Positions 60,898 through 64,000 of a stretch of 64,000 bases of DNA are shown here, piece by piece (position 1 is the first letter of the stretch; the number at the start of each line of letters is the position of its first letter). The position numbers and the translations under genes were made by a program. The notes under the pieces were generated by a model. That model did not search any database, was not told where the DNA came from, and saw only the letters and a program-made list of their open reading frames with translations. Source of the stretch: Qipengyuania gaetbuli (GTDB lineage: Bacteria; Pseudomonadota; Alphaproteobacteria; Sphingomonadales; Sphingomonadaceae); assembly GCF_009827315.1 (NCBI RefSeq), contig NZ_WTYF01000004.1, positions 2,170,001 to 2,234,000 on the forward strand, read 5' to 3'.

Positions 60898-62631
60898 TCA
60901 GGCCGCCAGGTCGAGCGGCTGGATTTCGCCGGCGAGGTAGAGCCGCTTGGCTTTCGCACGGCTGAGCTTGCCCGAACTGGTGCGCGGCAGCGTGCGCGGC
61001 GGAACCAGTTCGACGACGCAGCTCATGCCCGTGACACCGCGAACCTTGTCGGCGATCTGGTCGCGCAAGCGGACCTGCTCTTCCGGATCGGACACGCGGC
61101 AATGGACCAGCACGGCGGGCGCTTCCTCGCCGTTCTCGGTCTCGATCGAGAAGGCGGCGATATCGCCGTGGTTGAAGCCGGGCAGCTGTTCGACCGCCCA
61201 TTCGATATCCTGCGGCCAGAGGTTCTTGCCGTTGATGATGATCATGTCCTTCGCGCGGCCAACGATGAACAGGTAGCCATCGGCAAGGTAGCCCATGTCG
61301 CCCGTGTCGAGCCAACCGTCGACGAGGCATTCATTGGTCGCTTCTTCATTGCGGAAGTAGGAATGCATGACACTGGTGCCGCGGCACCAGACCTTGCCGA
61401 TCTGGTGGTCGCCCTTGGCCTTGCCGCTTTCGTCGCGGATTTCGACTTCCATGCCGGGCAGGGCCTTCCCGCAGTTGACGATGGCGCGGTAGCGCGCCGG
61501 ATTGTCGAGATTGCGCGGACGGCCCGAAAGGCGTTCCTCCTCGACCAGTTCGACGCGGATACCTTCGCCGGGCGGCATGACGGTAACCGCCAGCGTCGCT
61601 TCGGCAAGGCCATAGCTGGGCGTGAAGGCGCTGGCCTTGAAACCGGCCTGCGCAAAGGCATTGACGAAGTTCTGCATCACGTCGGGGCGGATCATGTCCG
61701 CGCCATTGCCCGCCGTGCGCCAGCGCGACAGGTCGAAGCGGTCGCCAACATGACTCTGGCTGGAGATGCGGCGCGCGCAGATGTCGTAGCCAAAGGTCGG
61801 CGAATAGCTGAGCGTATTGCCCTTGTTGCGGCTGATGAGGTCGAGCCACGCCAGCGGGCGGCGGGCGAAGTGTTCGGTCTTGAGATAGTCGACCGATGCC
61901 TGGTTCGCGATCGGCGAGAGCAGGCAGCCGACGAGGCCCATGTCATGGTACCACGGCAGCCAGCTGACCACGCGGTCGTTGACGCCCAGGTCCACGCCAG
62001 TCGAATGGCCGAAGAGATTGTGCAGCAGTGCGCGGTGGGTAACCGCGACACCGGTAGGAAAGCGGGTCGAGCCGGACGAATACTGCAAGTAGCAGATGTC
62101 GTCGGGCCAGGCTTCGGGCAGTTCGCATTCCGGGTCGGGGCGCTGGCTGAAATCCTGCCAGCTCTGGCCTTCGCAGCCCTGCCGTTCGGCAGCGGCCTGC
62201 GCCATCTCCTCGATCTCGCCGGGATAGATCAGCATCTTGGGATCGCTGCTCTGCAGCTGTACCGACAGCTGGTCGATATAGCCTTCCTTGCCGCCGAAGC
62301 CGGTCGGCAGTGGCAGCGGGACCGGCCAGGCGCCGACATAGGTACAAGCGCAGAACAGCGCGGCGAATTCGGGGCAGGTTTCCGCTATCAGCGCGACGCG
62401 GTCTTCCTTGCCGATGCCTGCAGCGACCAACTGGCGCGCGAACTTCAACGCGTCTTCGCGCATCTCGCTGAACGGATAGGGGCGCACGAGGTCGCCGCGC
62501 ATATCGTGAAAATTGAGGCCTTTTTCGCTGCGCGCAGCGTAATCGACCGCCTCGTTGAAGGTGTCGAAGTCGGCCCTGCGCCTCGGCAGGTCGCAGTCAT
62601 TGGGCGTCGGCGTCAATGCGGCGTCGGTCAT
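60898..62631 (-). CDS. fatty acyl-AMP ligase (FAAL-type adenylate-forming enzyme)
   Basis: 577 residues, an ANL-superfamily enzyme that activates fatty acids with ATP: P-loop QYSSGSTRFP, WLPWYHDMGLVG and the SYGLAEATLAVTV and DTGDMGYLADGYLFIVGRAKDMI adenylation motifs. Length and motifs match FAALs, which pass acyl-AMP to ACP rather than CoA. No acyl carrier protein, PKS or serine palmitoyltransferase gene is next to it, so its pathway is not visible; sphingolipid or lipopeptide assembly is possible in this group. Confidence 0.87.
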   Translation of the reverse strand: MTDAALTPTPNDCDLPRRRADFDTFNEAVDYAARSEKGLNFHDMRGDLVRPYPFSEMREDALKFARQLVAAGIGKEDRVALIAETCPEFAALFCACTYVGAWPVPLPLPTGFGGKEGYIDQLSVQLQSSDPKMLIYPGEIEEMAQAAAERQGCEGQSWQDFSQRPDPECELPEAWPDDICYLQYSSGSTRFPTGVAVTHRALLHNLFGHSTGVDLGVNDRVVSWLPWYHDMGLVGCLLSPIANQASVDYLKTEHFARRPLAWLDLISRNKGNTLSYSPTFGYDICARRISSQSHVGDRFDLSRWRTAGNGADMIRPDVMQNFVNAFAQAGFKASAFTPSYGLAEATLAVTVMPPGEGIRVELVEEERLSGRPRNLDNPARYRAIVNCGKALPGMEVEIRDESGKAKGDHQIGKVWCRGTSVMHSYFRNEEATNECLVDGWLDTGDMGYLADGYLFIVGRAKDMIIINGKNLWPQDIEWAVEQLPGFNHGDIAAFSIETENGEEAPAVLVHCRVSDPEEQVRLRDQIADKVRGVTGMSCVVELVPPRTLPRTSSGKLSRAKAKRLYLAGEIQPLDLAA

Positions 62632-62759
62632 TTTTATTACGATTCCCGTGAAAAGTCAGTGCCTTGCGGCCATCCCCATTGTTCCGTACGCCGTGCAACC
62701 CGAGCCGGCGCGTTATCGAGCTTTCCCATTCGATAAGGAGTGTGGCACGAATATGGCCG

Positions 62760-63365
62760 ATGGTTGAACGTAACGCAACATCGCGGCGAAGCCGTCGCAC
62801 GCCCAAACCGCTCGACCGCACGCGCCTGAACGATCTCGCGCTGGCCTATGTCGCGCGGTTCGCCACCAGCGCGGGCAAGCTGCGCACCTATCTCAATCGC
62901 AAGCTGCGCGAACGCGGCTGGGACGGCGAGGAAGGCCCCGATATCGATGGGCTGGTCGGGAAATTCGTCGATCGAGGCTATGTCGACGATCGCGGGTTCG
63001 GGCGGATGAAGGCCAGCGGCCTGCTCGCTCGCGGTTATGGCGCACGCCGGGTGGACGAGACGCTGCGGTCAGCCGGTATCGACGAGCGGCTGCGCGACGA
63101 GCTCGCCCCGGCCGAACGCGAAGCGCGGCAAGCGGCCGTATCGCTTGCCCGGCGGCGCCGATTCGGTCCCTTCGGCATCGTCCACGAAGACGAACCGGTG
63201 GAAGAGCGCCACAAGCGGCGCGAAAAGCAGCTTGCGGCGATGGTCCGTGCAGGCCACACCTTCGCCCACGCGCAGGCGGTGCTGTCCGCCCGCGACGAAA
63301 GCGCTCTCGACGAATGGCTCGAAGAGGGCGAGGAAACGGGCCCAACTACAGGAACCACCGCATGA
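62760..63365 (+). CDS. recX: RecX family regulatory protein
   Basis: 201 residues, a helical protein with LNDLALAYVARFATSAGKLRTYL and the RGYVDDRGFGRMKASGL block typical of RecX three-helix repeats. RecX modulates RecA filaments; recA is not in the window. Upstream open-frame extension is not protein-like. Its stop overlaps the next ATG by 4 bases. Confidence 0.83.
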   Translation: MVERNATSRRSRRTPKPLDRTRLNDLALAYVARFATSAGKLRTYLNRKLRERGWDGEEGPDIDGLVGKFVDRGYVDDRGFGRMKASGLLARGYGARRVDETLRSAGIDERLRDELAPAEREARQAAVSLARRRRFGPFGIVHEDEPVEERHKRREKQLAAMVRAGHTFAHAQAVLSARDESALDEWLEEGEETGPTTGTTA

Positions 63366-63859
63366 AATTCCGCTCCGCGCTGATCTGTGCACTCCCGCTG
63401 GCGCTGATGGCCTGCGCCCAGCAGGGCACGGCGAACGAGCCGGCGCCTTCTGCCTCGCAGCAGGCGCAGGACGAAGTGCATCCGATCTCCGGCCTCAAGA
63501 TCATCCCGGTCACCGTCACCGCGGGCAAGGTGAAGCACGTCTTCCGCGCCGAACTGGCCGATTCGCGAGAGGCGCAGGGCAAGGGGCTGATGTTCCGTAC
63601 CGAACTGCCGGACGATGCGGCGATGATCTTCCCCAGCGTGCCGCAGACCGCGCGCAGCTTCTGGATGAAGAACACGCCGCTGCCGCTCGACATCATCTTC
63701 ATCGGCACCGACGGGCGCATCCTCAACATCGCCGCCATGACCGAACCCTATTCGCTCGAATCGGTCTATTCGGATGGGCTCACCAGCGGCGTGCTCGAAA
63801 TCCGCGGCGGCCTGGCGGCCGAACTCGGCATCGGGCCGGGCGATCTCGTCGAATGGTAG
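63362..63859 (+). CDS. DUF192 lipoprotein
   Basis: 165 residues with a signal peptide and lipobox (LALMACAQ). The DUF192 domain has AELADSREAQGKGLMFRTELPDDAAMIF, FWMKNTPLPLDIIFIGTDGRI and the G-I-GPGDLVEW end. A periplasmic beta-barrel-like domain of unknown function. Coupled to recX by ATGA overlap. Confidence 0.85.
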   Translation: MKFRSALICALPLALMACAQQGTANEPAPSASQQAQDEVHPISGLKIIPVTVTAGKVKHVFRAELADSREAQGKGLMFRTELPDDAAMIFPSVPQTARSFWMKNTPLPLDIIFIGTDGRILNIAAMTEPYSLESVYSDGLTSGVLEIRGGLAAELGIGPGDLVEW

Positions 63860-63917
63860 GCGATTTCCCGCATGCGCGTGCTTGGCGCACGCGCGGGAAT
63901 CGGCTAGGCGCGCGGCC

Positions 63918-64000
63918 ATGAGCGTACTCGGAAAGATCTTCACCTGGTGGGACGGTGCCACCATCGGCACCATGCTGTGGTCCTCGCGCAACGGCGAGCA
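63918..64000 (+). CDS. NADH:ubiquinone oxidoreductase NDUFA12-like subunit, 3' end outside window
   Basis: The first 27 codons (MSVLGKIFTWWDGATIGTML) match the conserved start of the NDUFA12/B17.2 accessory subunit of complex I, shared by alphaproteobacteria and mitochondria. The frame runs off the end of the window. Confidence 0.85.
   Translation, partial: MSVLGKIFTWWDGATIGTMLWSSRNGE

Overview
The window reads as ordinary chromosome from a high-GC alphaproteobacterium, most likely a sphingomonad of the Erythrobacter/Qipengyuania/Altererythrobacter type (inference). Supporting signs are dnaA lying beside rpsT rather than dnaN, a GANTC-rich dnaA upstream region, a mitochondrial-type NDUFA12 subunit and a DUF1674/SDHAF4 gene, a TonB-dependent receptor with its own TonB, and dense gene packing with many 1-4 base overlaps. 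I see no transposase, integrase, phage gene, CRISPR array or rRNA. There is one tRNA (Lys, TTT).

Layout. 1-3000: two acyl-CoA dehydrogenases and an SDR, ended by a strong terminator. 3215-5714: CPBP protease, AraC regulator and a VOC protein. 5783-10520: GST, secreted S1/P1-type nuclease, cupin, dapE, dicarboxylate symporter and a small membrane protein. 10517-13510: minus-strand unit dapB / K+ channel / nth, divergent from a sirtuin. 13663-15702: two small envelope proteins, a ThiF-family E1-like enzyme and a DUF983 protein. 15813-17986: dnaA and rpsT with a regulatory region between them. 18197-25669: msrB, PBP1A, DegP, HflC, HflK and Mrp, an envelope and protein quality-control block. 25648-32169: a Tat-exported molybdenum hydroxylase-like subunit, hemH, a P450 behind a palindromic operator-like site, SDHAF4 and RsmB. 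32227-35437: poorly characterised envelope and hydrolase genes; the last has a lower-GC start carrying a perfect 16-bp inverted repeat. 35754-39469: msrA, a secreted methyltransferase-like protein, a SIMPL lipoprotein whose ribosome-binding site is buried in a hairpin, and N-carbamoylputrescine amidase. 39466-43982: secreted M20 peptidase, folK, a WcaF-like acetyltransferase, tRNA-Lys, and a GDP-mannose pair (phosphomannose isomerase and mannose-1-P guanylyltransferase).

44065-48872 is the most interesting block: two small transferases of the radical-SAM-associated transferase 1 and 2 families (TIGR04282/TIGR04283), an NAD-dependent epimerase, a mercuric-reductase-like flavoprotein without MerA metal cysteines, and a radical SAM enzyme with a cysteine-rich C-terminus. 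They are tightly packed or translationally coupled and look like a small uncharacterised biosynthetic pathway. 48869-54777: YhhQ-type transporter, nucleoside transporter, 2-oxoglutarate dioxygenase-like enzyme and a large TonB-dependent receptor. 54851-64000: a MASE1 hybrid histidine kinase divergent from TonB, a PHA-granule-associated protein with an XpaC/TelA pair, a fatty acyl-AMP ligase, recX, a DUF192 lipoprotein and the start of NDUFA12.

Functions are assigned from motifs and family knowledge read by eye; no database search was run. Start codons were chosen from Shine-Dalgarno sites, signal peptides and overlaps, and several differ from the longest open frame.
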